Below, in pieces: positions 11,652 to 21,732 of a DNA stretch of 64,000 nucleotides (positions are counted from its first letter, which is position 1; every line of letters begins with the position of its first letter). The DNA comes from Mesorhizobium sp. B2-7-1. GTDB lineage: Bacteria > Pseudomonadota > Alphaproteobacteria > Rhizobiales > Rhizobiaceae. Both the position numbers and the translations under genes were made by a program. The notes under the pieces were generated by a model. It saw only the letters and a list, made by a program, of their open reading frames with translations, was not told where the DNA came from and did no database searches. The stretch covers positions 1 through 64,000 of the forward strand of contig NZ_VFUA01000011.1 in assembly GCF_006440735.1 (NCBI RefSeq), read 5' to 3'.

Positions 11652-14108
11652 CTATTCTGCCGGCTGCGGCGCTGCAGCCGGCTTGTCCGGCCGTTGATAG
11701 GGCGGCAAGCCCCTCGCCTCGCGCGTGTATTTCCGCTGCTCGTGCCAGGGCCGATATGGTTCTTCGACCGCATAGCGAGCAGTTGGCCGCGCGGTTGCCG
11801 ATTGCGGATCGAAGAAGACGGCGGCGCTGCCGTCGCGCGCCAGCTGCCGCTTGGTGACGACAAGCACGCGCGGATCGCGGCAGGGGTTGTAGGCGGTGGC
11901 GTCGTTGATCACGATGAGGTCGGCGAAGCCGCAGGCCGGCCGCGCGCTGCCGCGGTTCTCGGCGAGCGCGACGATCGCGCCGGACGGGTGCCGGCCGATG
12001 CAGAGGTCACCTGTACAGTAGAAGGGCGAGCCGGGCGGCAGGTCGACCGGATCGGCGATGTCCAGTGCATCTTTGGCGAATGTCTCCGGCGGCACGATTT
12101 CCTCGGCTTTCAGCGCCCGTTTCCAGTTGTCGGTGGTGAACTCGTTGGAGCGTACGCGATTGACGGCGAGCTCGCCGCCGCCGATCGGCATCGCCACAAG
12201 ATGCGCGTCCTCCGAGATAAGCACATCCGGCGTGCGCACATGGGGAACAGCCAGCAGCGCGGCAAGAGCGAAGGGCACGGCTGCCAACCTAAGCCAGGTG
12301 GTGGCCATGGTCGCGATGACCAGCGCGATCGTCGCCAGCAGCACCGACTGGATCGAGATCAGCCCGACGGCATCGACCGGTGAGCGCTCGGAGATCCACG
12401 CCGAAATGGCGATCATCGCCGTCAGGCCCTTGCCCATCACATAAAGGAACGGACCGTCGAAGCCGAAGGGCATCGCCAGCGCGCTCAACACGGCGAACGG
12501 CATGACGATCAGCGAGACGATCGGCATCACCGCCAGATTGGCAAGTAGGCTGAGCGGCGACACGCGCTGGAAATGCCAGATAGCAAACAGCAATGTAGCG
12601 CTGCCCGCGATGAGCGAGGTTACGGCGGCGCCACCCACCCCGAGCGCCAGTTTTCGCGACAGGTACCCGAGGAACGATCGCTTTGCCGGCGGCGCTGTCG
12701 TTTTGCCGGCGCGATAATCGGCAAAGCCGGCATAGGCGCCGACCAGGGCGGCGGTGGCAGCAAACGACATCTGGAAGCTCGGGCCGACCACCTCGTGCGG
12801 CGAGACAAGGATGACGGCGATGGCCGAGATCGCCAGGTTGCGCATGGTCAGCGCCGCGCGGTCGAAGAGGACGGCGGCGAGCATGACAGCCAGCATGATG
12901 AAGCTTCGCTCGGCCGCCACGACGATGCCGGAGATCACGAGATAGGCGGCGATCGAGAGCAACGCTATTCCAGCGGCATATTTCTTCACCGGCCGGCGCG
13001 ACGAGAAATCCGGAAACAGCGCGAAGGCGCCGCGCAAAAGCACCATTATCGTGCCGGCGACCAGCGCCATGTGCAGGCCCGAGATAGAAATGATGTGGTA
13101 GATGCCGGTCCGCCGCATCGACTCGTTGATCGCTTCCGGAATGCCGGCGCGCACGCCGACGATCAGCGCCGCGGCGATCTCGCCTTCGGACCCGCCGATG
13201 GCGCTCCTGATATGGTCGGCAATGCCTTCGCGCGCGTTTTCGATGGCCGATGCGACGCGCGCGCCAAAAGGTGCCTCCACTGGCCCAATCAGCTTCGGGT
13301 CGCCCAGGAAAAAGCCGCTGCCGCCAATGCCGGCAAAGTAGCTGTCGAAGGAATAGTCGTAGCTGTCCGGCCGAACCGGGCCGGTCGGCGGCAACAGCTT
13401 GGCATAGCCCGTCAGCATCGAGCCGGCGGTCATGCCGGGTGGGATCCTGCGCGCCGACAACCTGACGCGGTCCGGCGCGTAGCGCAGTTTCGGACGCTGC
13501 GTGGAAATCAGATCGATGGTCAGGCGGACACGGCCATTGGCCATCGCCTCGGCGGTGACGAGGCGGCCCGTCAACCTGGTTTGGATTTCGGACCCCAGCA
13601 TCGGGGTCGCCATCCGCCAGGTCTCCACCTTGGCCGCGAGAAAGCCCAAGGCGCAGAAAAACGCCGCCATGAAGACAAGGTGCGTTCTGTGCCGGGAACG
13701 CGAGATAGCCGCGCAGACGGCCATCAGAGCCACCGCCGCGAGCGGCCTGTGGAGATCGGGCTCGGTATTCAGCGAGAAGTAGTAGATGACGCCGGCCGCA
13801 AGGAAGACCGGCACCAGCAGGAAGCCGATGCCGCGATCGAGCTCGGTCGCGGCGGCGACGGCAGCGCTTCGACGCAGCGCAGGAAGCGAAACGCGGCCAA
13901 GCTGTTTGCGGATCCGGCTGACGGTGCCTGCCGGCGAGGCTGGCTGTAGCGCATCGTCGCTGGACGGCAGAAGCTCGGTTGGTGGACGGAATTGCGGAAG
14001 CGAAACCGGCGCGGCCTCTGCGGGCGAGGCATGGACAAACATCAGGCGCTCGCTGACGCCCGCCGTCGTTCCCTCGCCCTTCTCCGCGCCCCGGCCACGT
14101 CCAGCCAT
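11652..14108 (-). CDS. comEC: ComEC/Rec2-family membrane protein without a metallo-beta-lactamase domain
   Basis: In competent bacteria ComEC is the inner-membrane channel that admits transforming DNA. The 818-residue product has an N-terminal DUF4131-like part (two to three hydrophobic segments, then an OB-like region around [19 protein letters not shown]) and the core Competence domain ([20 protein letters not shown], then [12 protein letters not shown] and the [16 protein letters not shown] segment). The C-terminal 180 residues end the protein without the HxHxDH metal-binding motif of the usual nuclease domain. It is divergent from gltX (103 bases between starts). Whether this organism is transformable is unknown. 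Confidence 0.88.
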   Translation of the reverse strand: MAGRGRGAEKGEGTTAGVSERLMFVHASPAEAAPVSLPQFRPPTELLPSSDDALQPASPAGTVSRIRKQLGRVSLPALRRSAAVAAATELDRGIGFLLVPVFLAAGVIYYFSLNTEPDLHRPLAAVALMAVCAAISRSRHRTHLVFMAAFFCALGFLAAKVETWRMATPMLGSEIQTRLTGRLVTAEAMANGRVRLTIDLISTQRPKLRYAPDRVRLSARRIPPGMTAGSMLTGYAKLLPPTGPVRPDSYDYSFDSYFAGIGGSGFFLGDPKLIGPVEAPFGARVASAIENAREGIADHIRSAIGGSEGEIAAALIVGVRAGIPEAINESMRRTGIYHIISISGLHMALVAGTIMVLLRGAFALFPDFSSRRPVKKYAAGIALLSIAAYLVISGIVVAAERSFIMLAVMLAAVLFDRAALTMRNLAISAIAVILVSPHEVVGPSFQMSFAATAALVGAYAGFADYRAGKTTAPPAKRSFLGYLSRKLALGVGGAAVTSLIAGSATLLFAIWHFQRVSPLSLLANLAVMPIVSLIVMPFAVLSALAMPFGFDGPFLYVMGKGLTAMIAISAWISERSPVDAVGLISIQSVLLATIALVIATMATTWLRLAAVPFALAALLAVPHVRTPDVLISEDAHLVAMPIGGGELAVNRVRSNEFTTDNWKRALKAEEIVPPETFAKDALDIADPVDLPPGSPFYCTGDLCIGRHPSGAIVALAENRGSARPACGFADLIVINDATAYNPCRDPRVLVVTKRQLARDGSAAVFFDPQSATARPTARYAVEEPYRPWHEQRKYTREARGLPPYQRPDKPAAAPQPAE

Positions 14109-14211
14109 CGGGTCTGCCCCTTGCGCCCCAGACCGCCTATGCTACATGAACGCCGACCGCGTGGAAGTCCGCGCGAAACATGCATTTTTTCAGTGCTTCT
14201 TCGAGAGTTCC

Positions 14212-15636
14212 ATGTCCGACAAGGTCGTCACCCGTTTTGCCCCCTCGCCCACCGGCTACCTGCATATTGGCGGGGCGCGCACGGCGCTGTTCAACTGGCT
14301 CTATGCCAAGCACACTGGCGGCACGATGCTGCTGCGCATCGAGGACACCGACCGCGAGCGCTCCACCGAGGCTGCCACGGCTGCCATTCTCGACGGATTG
14401 ACCTGGCTCGGCCTCTCCTGGGACGGCGACGCCGTCTCGCAGTTCGAGCGCGCGCCGCGCCATCGCGAGGTGGCCGAGGAGCTCGTGCGCATGGGCAAGG
14501 CCTATTACGCCTATGAGACGCCGGCCGAGCTCGAGGCGATGCGCGAGGCCGCGCGCGCCAAGGGCCTGCCGCCGCGCTACAACGGCCACTGGCGCGACCG
14601 CGCTCCGTCCGAGGCGCCGGCAGGTGTCAAGGGCGCAATCCGCATCAAGGCGCCCACCGAGGGCGTGACGATCGTCAACGATCGCGTGCAGGGCGAGGTG
14701 CGCTTCCCGAACAAGGATCTCGACGACTTCATCATCCTGCGTTCTGACGGCGTCCCGACCTACATGCATGCTGTCGTCGTCGACGACCACGACATGGGCG
14801 TCACCCACATCATCCGCGGCGACGACCACCTGACCAACGCCGCGCGCCAGACGGTGATCTATAACGCCATGGGCTGGGACGTGCCGTCGATGTCGCACAT
14901 CCCGCTGATCCACGGCGCCGATGGCGCCAAGCTGTCGAAGCGGCATGGCGCGCTCGGCGTCGAGGCCTATCGCGCCATGGGCTACCTGCCGGAAGCCCTG
15001 CTCAACTATCTGGCGCGGCTCGGCTGGAGCCATGGCGACGACGAGGTGATGTCGATCAAGGACATGGTCGCCTGGTTCGACATCGGCGACGTCAACAAGG
15101 GCGCGGCCCGCTTCGATTTCGCCAAGCTCGAGGCGCTGAACGGCGTCCATATGCGCAAGATGGACGACCAGGCGCTGTTCGACATCTTCGTCGCCACTTT
15201 GCCCTATCTCGAAGGCGGCCCCGCACTTGCGGCAAAGCTCGACGACAAGCGCAAGGCGCTGCTGCTCGCCGCCATGCCCGGCCTCAAGGAGCGGGCCAAG
15301 ACCCTGGTGGAACTGGTCGACGGCGCGGCCTTCCTGTTTGCCGAGCGGCCATTGCCGCTGGACGAGAAGGCGGCGGGCTTGCTCAACGCGGATGCGCGCG
15401 CGATTTTGCGCGGCGCGCATGGCGCATTGTCTTCTGTCCAGGGCGAGTGGAACGCCGCTTCGGCGGAGGCTTCGATCCGCGAATTCGCGCAGGCCGGCGG
15501 GCACAAGCTCGGCGCCGTAGCGCAACCGCTCAGGGCCGCGCTGACCGGCCGCAGCACTTCGCCCGGCGTGTTCGACGTGCTTGCCGTGCTGGGCCGTCAG
15601 GAAAGCCTGGCGCGCATAGCAGATCAAATCGATTAG
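14212..15636 (+). CDS. gltX: Glutamate--tRNA ligase
   Basis: Charges tRNA-Glu. The 474-residue class I synthetase begins [20 protein letters not shown] with the HIGH-type motif at residues 18-21 and has KLSKR at 240-244. [12 protein letters not shown] and the anticodon-binding C-terminal domain are also present. I chose the ATG at 14212 because the family starts there, although the frame is open for about 140 codons upstream, antisense to comEC. Rhizobia often carry two gltX paralogues; whether this copy charges tRNA-Gln cannot be told here. Confidence 0.96.
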   Translation: MSDKVVTRFAPSPTGYLHIGGARTALFNWLYAKHTGGTMLLRIEDTDRERSTEAATAAILDGLTWLGLSWDGDAVSQFERAPRHREVAEELVRMGKAYYAYETPAELEAMREAARAKGLPPRYNGHWRDRAPSEAPAGVKGAIRIKAPTEGVTIVNDRVQGEVRFPNKDLDDFIILRSDGVPTYMHAVVVDDHDMGVTHIIRGDDHLTNAARQTVIYNAMGWDVPSMSHIPLIHGADGAKLSKRHGALGVEAYRAMGYLPEALLNYLARLGWSHGDDEVMSIKDMVAWFDIGDVNKGAARFDFAKLEALNGVHMRKMDDQALFDIFVATLPYLEGGPALAAKLDDKRKALLLAAMPGLKERAKTLVELVDGAAFLFAERPLPLDEKAAGLLNADARAILRGAHGALSSVQGEWNAASAEASIREFAQAGGHKLGAVAQPLRAALTGRSTSPGVFDVLAVLGRQESLARIADQID

Positions 15637-15816
15637 GAGCGAACTGGCCCAAGAAGATTGGCATTGAAAGGTGTGTTTCGCAGTGCAACATTAGGCCTTG
15701 GCCCAATCTGGCACGCACCTCCTAAAATGCGGTGGCGAGTTCGCGCATTCCGGTGACTTCGACGTGTCGTTTGCAGGAATTGCCTTGCCGGCATGAGGAT
15801 ACAAAAGGAGTTGAGA

Positions 15817-17145
<1,329 letters not shown>

Positions 17146-17149
17146 TTGA

Positions 17150-17238
17150 GCGAATGGCGAAATAGCGAGTAGCAAATAGGGGAAGAAGGGCAAACCGACA
17201 CAGCCCTACTCGCTATTCGCTACTCCCTATTCGCTTTC
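17150..17238. repeat. Inverted pair of TAG-bearing heptamer arrays between gltA and lpxB
   Basis: On the plus strand TAG occurs at 17163, 17170 and 17177, exactly 7 bases apart, so all three frames leaving gltA are stopped. On the minus strand TAG (CTA on plus) occurs at 17206, 17213, 17220 and 17227, again 7 bases apart; the third is the lpxB stop. The two arrays are mirror images: AATAGCGAGTAG at 17161-17172 pairs perfectly with CTACTCGCTATT at 17206-17217, giving a 12-bp stem with a 33-base loop. It could act as a bidirectional transcription or translation stop; there is no T-run. Confidence 0.8.
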
Positions 17239-18401
17239 TTGATACACCCCATCACCACTTCCGCGGCGATCTCGCCCGAGGGCCGTTCGGTCGCCATGCG
17301 TCGGGCGATCTCGGCAAAGCCCGCCTTTTGCCAGGCGCGCATGCCGGTGTCGGCAAACAGGGCTTCCAACTGCCGGGCGAGGTTCTCCGGCCGGACATAC
17401 TGGTCGTAGAATTCCGGGACCAGCGCGCGGTCGGAAATGAGGTTGGGCAGCAGCGCCGACCACGTCATCACCATATGCTGCAGAAGCTGGCGCGCGATCG
17501 GGTCGAGCTTGTAGCAGGAAACCATTGGAACGCCTGCGAGCGCCAGCTCCAGCGATACCGTTCCCGAGGCAATCAGCGCAGCGTCGGCCTTGCCGAAGGC
17601 CTGCCATTTGCGCTCCGACTCGGTGACGATTTCCGGCTTGTCGTCCCAGCTTGCGATCGACGCCTTCACCAGCTCGGCGACATGCGGCACCGTCGGCAAC
17701 AGCAGGCGAAGGCGATGGCCGCGTTGGCGCAACGCCGACATTGCCTTGCCGAACGGTTCCATCAGCCGCCGGACTTCGCCGCGGCGCGAGCCTGGCAGCA
17801 CCAGCACCGTCTTGACGCGGTCGCCAGTGAGGTCGCGCGGCTGGCTCTGCGCCTTGGCGGCGCCGAGCACGCCCGGATCCTGCGTCAGCCGATGGCCGAC
17901 ATAAGTGCCCGGCGGTCCGCCGAGACGAGCGAGCGCCTTCACCTCGAACGGCAGGATGCAGAGGATATGGTCGACATAGGGCTTCATCGCCACCGCCCTG
18001 CCCGGCCGCCAGGCCCATACGCTCGGGCAGACATAGTGGACGATCGGGATGGCCCGCGCCGTTGCGCGGACCTTCTTCGCGACGCGCAGCGAGAAGTCCG
18101 GGCTGTCGATGGTGACCAGGCAATCGGGCCGCTCGGCCGCGATCGTCGCCGCCGTCTGGCTGATCCGGCGCATCAGCCGTGGCAGGTCGCGCAGCACCGC
18201 GCTGAAGCCCATCAGCGCGATCTCGCTGCCATCGAAGAGCGGGGTCAGCCCCAACTGCTGCAAATGCCGGCCGCCAATGCCGACGAGTTGCACCTTGCGG
18301 CCGGTCGCGCGCTCGAGCGCCCGCACGATATCGGCGCCGAGCAGATCGCCGGATTCCTCGCCGGCGACGATCGCGATCTTGAGCGGCTTGTCAGCGACCA
18401 T
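17220..18401 (-). CDS. lpxB: Lipid-A-disaccharide synthase
   Basis: Joins UDP-2,3-diacylglucosamine and lipid X to make the lipid A disaccharide at the inner face of the inner membrane. The 393-residue GT-B glycosyltransferase shows KIAIVAGEESGDLLGADIVRAL, IGGRHLQQLGL, DSPDFSLRVAKK, HYVCPSVWAWRPGR, TYVGHRL and LPGSRRGEV, all typical. GGAG about 9 bases upstream supports the ATG at 18401; an ATG at 18416 is less likely. The start overlaps lpxI by 11 bases. The final residues (Ala-Asn-Arg-Glu) and stop are encoded by a heptamer repeat array. Confidence 0.96.
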   Translation of the reverse strand: MVADKPLKIAIVAGEESGDLLGADIVRALERATGRKVQLVGIGGRHLQQLGLTPLFDGSEIALMGFSAVLRDLPRLMRRISQTAATIAAERPDCLVTIDSPDFSLRVAKKVRATARAIPIVHYVCPSVWAWRPGRAVAMKPYVDHILCILPFEVKALARLGGPPGTYVGHRLTQDPGVLGAAKAQSQPRDLTGDRVKTVLVLPGSRRGEVRRLMEPFGKAMSALRQRGHRLRLLLPTVPHVAELVKASIASWDDKPEIVTESERKWQAFGKADAALIASGTVSLELALAGVPMVSCYKLDPIARQLLQHMVMTWSALLPNLISDRALVPEFYDQYVRPENLARQLEALFADTGMRAWQKAGFAEIARRMATERPSGEIAAEVVMGCIKKANRE

Positions 18402-19308
18402 TGGCGGGCTCTCCATTGGTCAGCTCAATTGCCGGCAGACCGACGATGAACAGGCCAAGCGCGTTCGCGCGAGCAAGCGTGGTCGGGCCTTCGAGAATAA
18501 GCGAACGGCCAGCCTCGACGGCTACGCCGGCAAGGCCTGCCGCATGCGCGGCTTCGATCGTCTGCGGGCCGATGGTGGGCAGGTCGGCCCGCAATTCCTG
18601 ACCCGGCTTGGCGCATTTGACCAGCACGCCGCGCGCCTTGCCGGCCAGCCTGCCGTGGCCGCGCAATTCGCGCATTCTGTCGAGCAGGCCGGCGGTGCCT
18701 TCAATACCTTCGAGGGCGACGGCTCGACCTCCGATCGCAATCGCTGCCTGGCCGATATCGAGCGCGCCGATGGTCTTGGCCGCCATACGGGCGGCCTCGA
18801 TGTCGCGCCAGTCGGATTGGTTTGGCCCGGCCGCCGTCAATGTGCCTTCGCCAGCTGTCAGTTCCGGAACGACTTCGTGGGCGCCGACGACCTTGACGCC
18901 TCGCGTTTCGAGGGCTCGGGTCAGCATCTTCAGCAGGCCATCGTCTCCGCGCCGCAAGGCTTTGACCACTAAGGGAATTATCGCCAGCAGGCCAAGTGTC
19001 GGCCTTATCTTGCTCAGCCGCGGCCTGCGCTTGATCTCGCCGGCGAGGACAAGGTGCGTGATGCCCTGGCGCTTCAGCAACGGAAACAGCAGCCCGATGT
19101 CTTCCAGCGCGAGTTTTTGCTGATCGTAGGCCGCAAAGTCCGCCTCGCGATCGACCTCACCGGCGGCGATGATGACGAAAGGCACGAAACCATGCTTGAC
19201 CAGGCCGTCGGCGACTTCGACGGGCAGCCTGCCGCCACCGGCGATAATGCCGACCTTCGAGCCCGGCGCGAGTGAAAGCCTCGGCGTCGCGGGCTCAGCC
19301 CTCGTCAT
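18391..19308 (-). CDS. lpxI: UDP-2,3-diacylglucosamine pyrophosphatase LpxI
   Basis: Hydrolyses UDP-2,3-diacylglucosamine to lipid X; LpxI (DUF1009) is the alphaproteobacterial replacement for LpxH. The 305-residue product shows KVGIIAGGGRLPVEVADGL, GITHLVLAGEIKRRPRLS, GDDGLLKMLTRALETRGVKVVGAHE, and C-terminal KPGQELRADLPTIGPQT with AGLAGVAVEAGRSLILE. The ATG at 19308 is chosen; one at 19320 is possible. It overlaps the 3' end of lpxA by 14 bases and lpxB by 11, so translation is coupled within the lipid A cluster. Confidence 0.94.
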   Translation of the reverse strand: MTRAEPATPRLSLAPGSKVGIIAGGGRLPVEVADGLVKHGFVPFVIIAAGEVDREADFAAYDQQKLALEDIGLLFPLLKRQGITHLVLAGEIKRRPRLSKIRPTLGLLAIIPLVVKALRRGDDGLLKMLTRALETRGVKVVGAHEVVPELTAGEGTLTAAGPNQSDWRDIEAARMAAKTIGALDIGQAAIAIGGRAVALEGIEGTAGLLDRMRELRGHGRLAGKARGVLVKCAKPGQELRADLPTIGPQTIEAAHAAGLAGVAVEAGRSLILEGPTTLARANALGLFIVGLPAIELTNGEPANGR

Positions 19309-20137
19309 CGCCACTGTCATCGTCGTCGCCGCCCTTGAGCGACGGGACGGCAAAGTGCCGCTTGCCGCGACTGGTGATGAAATCGATGATCTTCATGGCC
19401 GTTGGCGACCCGGCGAATTCGGCCTTGGCGAGCTCAACATTCTCGCCGACGGTGCGGGAACGATCAAAAATCGCCCTGTAAGCTTTGCGCAGCAGGTAGA
19501 TTTCGGAACGCGGCAGGCCGGAGCGCTTGAGCCCGATGATGTTCAAGCCGCGCAGGCTGGCCCGGTTGCCGACGGCAATGGCATAGGGAATGACATCACC
19601 GACAAACGCCGAGCACCCGCCAAGAAAGGCGTTGTCCCCGACGCGCACGAACTGATGCACGGCGCTCAGGCCGCCGATATAGACGTTGTCGCCGATTTCG
19701 CAGTGGCCGCCGAGCGTCGCGCCATTGGCGAAGGTGGCATTCTTGCCGACGACGCAATCATGGGCGATGTGGGCATAGGCGAGGAAATTGCCATTGTCGC
19801 CGACAGTCGTCTCGCCGCGGCTGGTATCGGTGCCGACATGCATGGTCACGCCTTCACGGATGGTGCAATTCGCTCCGATAACCAGGGTGGTGCGCCCGCC
19901 CTTGTGCTTGGTGTTCTGCGGCGGCGCGCCGAGCGTCGCCATCGGATAGACCTTCGTCCCGGCCCCGATGGTGGTGGCGCCCATCACCGACACATGGCTG
20001 ACCAGCTCGACGCGATCGCCGATGATTGCATCGGCGCTGATATGGCAGAAGGGTCCGATGCGGACGCCTTCGCCGAGCCGGGCTCCTTCTTCGACGACCG
20101 AGGAAGGATGGATGGATGTCTGGACTTTCATGAGCAT
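19295..20137 (-). CDS. lpxA: UDP-N-acetylglucosamine acyltransferase
   Basis: First enzyme of lipid A synthesis, transferring a 3-hydroxyacyl chain from ACP to UDP-GlcNAc. The 280-residue protein has the left-handed parallel beta-helix hexapeptide pattern throughout its first two thirds (IHPSSVVEEGARLGEGVRIG, VGDNGNFLAYAHIAHDCVVG with the catalytic His, GDNVYIGGLSAVHQFVRVG) and the helical tail (GLNIIGLKRSGL, LRKAYRAIFDRS). It ends in an acidic run of Asp residues beyond the usual family end. The start may be 20137 or the second ATG at 20131. It lies 9 bases after fabZ. Confidence 0.96.
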   Translation of the reverse strand: MLMKVQTSIHPSSVVEEGARLGEGVRIGPFCHISADAIIGDRVELVSHVSVMGATTIGAGTKVYPMATLGAPPQNTKHKGGRTTLVIGANCTIREGVTMHVGTDTSRGETTVGDNGNFLAYAHIAHDCVVGKNATFANGATLGGHCEIGDNVYIGGLSAVHQFVRVGDNAFLGGCSAFVGDVIPYAIAVGNRASLRGLNIIGLKRSGLPRSEIYLLRKAYRAIFDRSRTVGENVELAKAEFAGSPTAMKIIDFITSRGKRHFAVPSLKGGDDDDSGDDEG

Positions 20138-20146
20138 TTCGAACCG

Positions 20147-20608
20147 TCAGCCGGTAACCATCATGGCCGAAACTTCGGCTTCGGCGGCTTTTGCGCCATC
20201 AACCATCGCCTCGCAGGCGAATTTCAGCAGGTTGCCGCGCTTCTTGATCTTTTTGACATGGATCCTGAGCTGATCGCCCGGAACCACCGGTTTGCGGAAT
20301 TTCGCATTGTCGATGGTCATGAAATAAACCAGCGAGGGCTTTTCCGTGTTGAGGCTGCGAATGCAGATCGCGCCGGCGGTCTGGGCCATGGCCTCGATGA
20401 TGAGCACGCCGGGCATGACCGGCTGCTGAGGAAAATGGCCTTGGAAATGCGGCTCGTTGATGGTCACGTTCTTGATGCCGACGGCGGACTCGTCGCCGTC
20501 TATGTCGATGATGCGATCGATCAGCAGGAACGGATAGCGGTGCGGCAGGAGCTTCATCAGCCCCATGATGTCGACCGCGTCGAGTGTCGTTGCCACCATG
20601 TCAGCCAT
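20147..20608 (-). CDS. fabZ: 3-hydroxyacyl-ACP dehydratase FabZ
   Basis: Dehydrates 3-hydroxyacyl-ACP in fatty-acid elongation and competes with LpxA for the same substrate, which may explain the shared operon. The 153-residue hot-dog-fold protein has [13 protein letters not shown], the catalytic His in [25 protein letters not shown] and GDQLRIHV. It overlaps lpxD by 8 bases and is 9 bases from lpxA. Confidence 0.97.
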   Translation of the reverse strand: MADMVATTLDAVDIMGLMKLLPHRYPFLLIDRIIDIDGDESAVGIKNVTINEPHFQGHFPQQPVMPGVLIIEAMAQTAGAICIRSLNTEKPSLVYFMTIDNAKFRKPVVPGDQLRIHVKKIKKRGNLLKFACEAMVDGAKAAEAEVSAMMVTG

Positions 20609-21656
20609 TTCCGTCGCCTTGCTTGCGCGTCCTGGCCATCTTGCGCAGCATCGCTATTTCGCGCATGGCTTCCGCCATGGGCTGCGCCGGGTAACCTCCC
20701 CAGATCTCGCCTGCCGGCACGTTGTTCATGAATCCACTTCTCGCAGCAAGCTTGGCCCCTGGCCCGATGGTCAGATGATCGGCGAGGCCGACACCGCCAC
20801 CCATGGTGACGTTGTCGCCGACGACGACGGAACCGGAGATACCCGAAAGCCCTGCTATAATGCAATTACGGCCGATGCGAACATTGTGGGCGATCTGCAC
20901 CAGATTGTCGATCTTGGTGCCTTGGCCGATGACGGTGTCGGACATCGCGCCGCGGTCGACGGTCGAATTGGAGCCGATCTCGACATCGTCCTGGATGATG
21001 ACGCGGCCGATCTGCGGCACGCGTTCAGGCCCCTTGGCGCCGCCGACGAAGCCGAAGCCGTCCTGGCCGATCCTGGCGCCGCCATGGATGATGACGCGAT
21101 TGCCGACAAGCGCATATTGAATGCTGGCGCCGGGGCCGATGAAGCCGTCGCGGCCGATCTGGCAGGAACGGCCGACAACGGCGTGAGGCGCAATGACCGT
21201 GCCGCTGCCGATGGACACGTCAGGGCCGATCACGGCGCCGGCCTCTACGATCGCCCCGTCCTCGATATGCGCGGACGGATCGATGAACGCATGTGCCGAT
21301 ATGCCGGTTTCTCCGGTCATCGGCCCCGGAGTCGCGGCCTGCGGAAACAACAGGCGCCCAACCATCGCGAAAGCCTGTTGCGGACGGGGATGCATGAGCA
21401 CCGCGATGCCTGGCGGCGCCTTGCTGGCAAAATCGGCAGGACACAGGACCGCGGCCGCCCTGAGCGACTGCATCAGGGCGAAATTGCGCTTGCCGTCGAC
21501 AAAGACGAGCGCGCCATTGCCACCCTCGTTGGCGGGAGCCAGCGCCTCGATGGCAATTTCAGCCTGCGCGGAATCGAGCAGGCTGGCGCCGGTCAGATTC
21601 GCGACCTCGCCAGCCGTATACCGGCGTGAAGGCGCGAAGAACACCGGATCGGTCAT
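20601..21656 (-). CDS. lpxD: UDP-3-O-acylglucosamine N-acyltransferase
   Basis: Third enzyme of lipid A synthesis, adding the N-linked 3-hydroxyacyl chain. The 351-residue product has the N-terminal uridine-binding domain ([30 protein letters not shown]) followed by many hexapeptide repeats ([56 protein letters not shown]) and a C-terminal helix. It lies between bamA and fabZ, the conserved order. Confidence 0.96.
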   Translation of the reverse strand: MTDPVFFAPSRRYTAGEVANLTGASLLDSAQAEIAIEALAPANEGGNGALVFVDGKRNFALMQSLRAAAVLCPADFASKAPPGIAVLMHPRPQQAFAMVGRLLFPQAATPGPMTGETGISAHAFIDPSAHIEDGAIVEAGAVIGPDVSIGSGTVIAPHAVVGRSCQIGRDGFIGPGASIQYALVGNRVIIHGGARIGQDGFGFVGGAKGPERVPQIGRVIIQDDVEIGSNSTVDRGAMSDTVIGQGTKIDNLVQIAHNVRIGRNCIIAGLSGISGSVVVGDNVTMGGGVGLADHLTIGPGAKLAARSGFMNNVPAGEIWGGYPAQPMAEAMREIAMLRKMARTRKQGDGNG

Positions 21657-21732
21657 TCCAGAAGCAATATCCAGCTGGGTCGGCTCAGTCTAGTCCGGGC
21701 CGTCAGGCGGCCCGGACGTCGCGACCGCGAAA

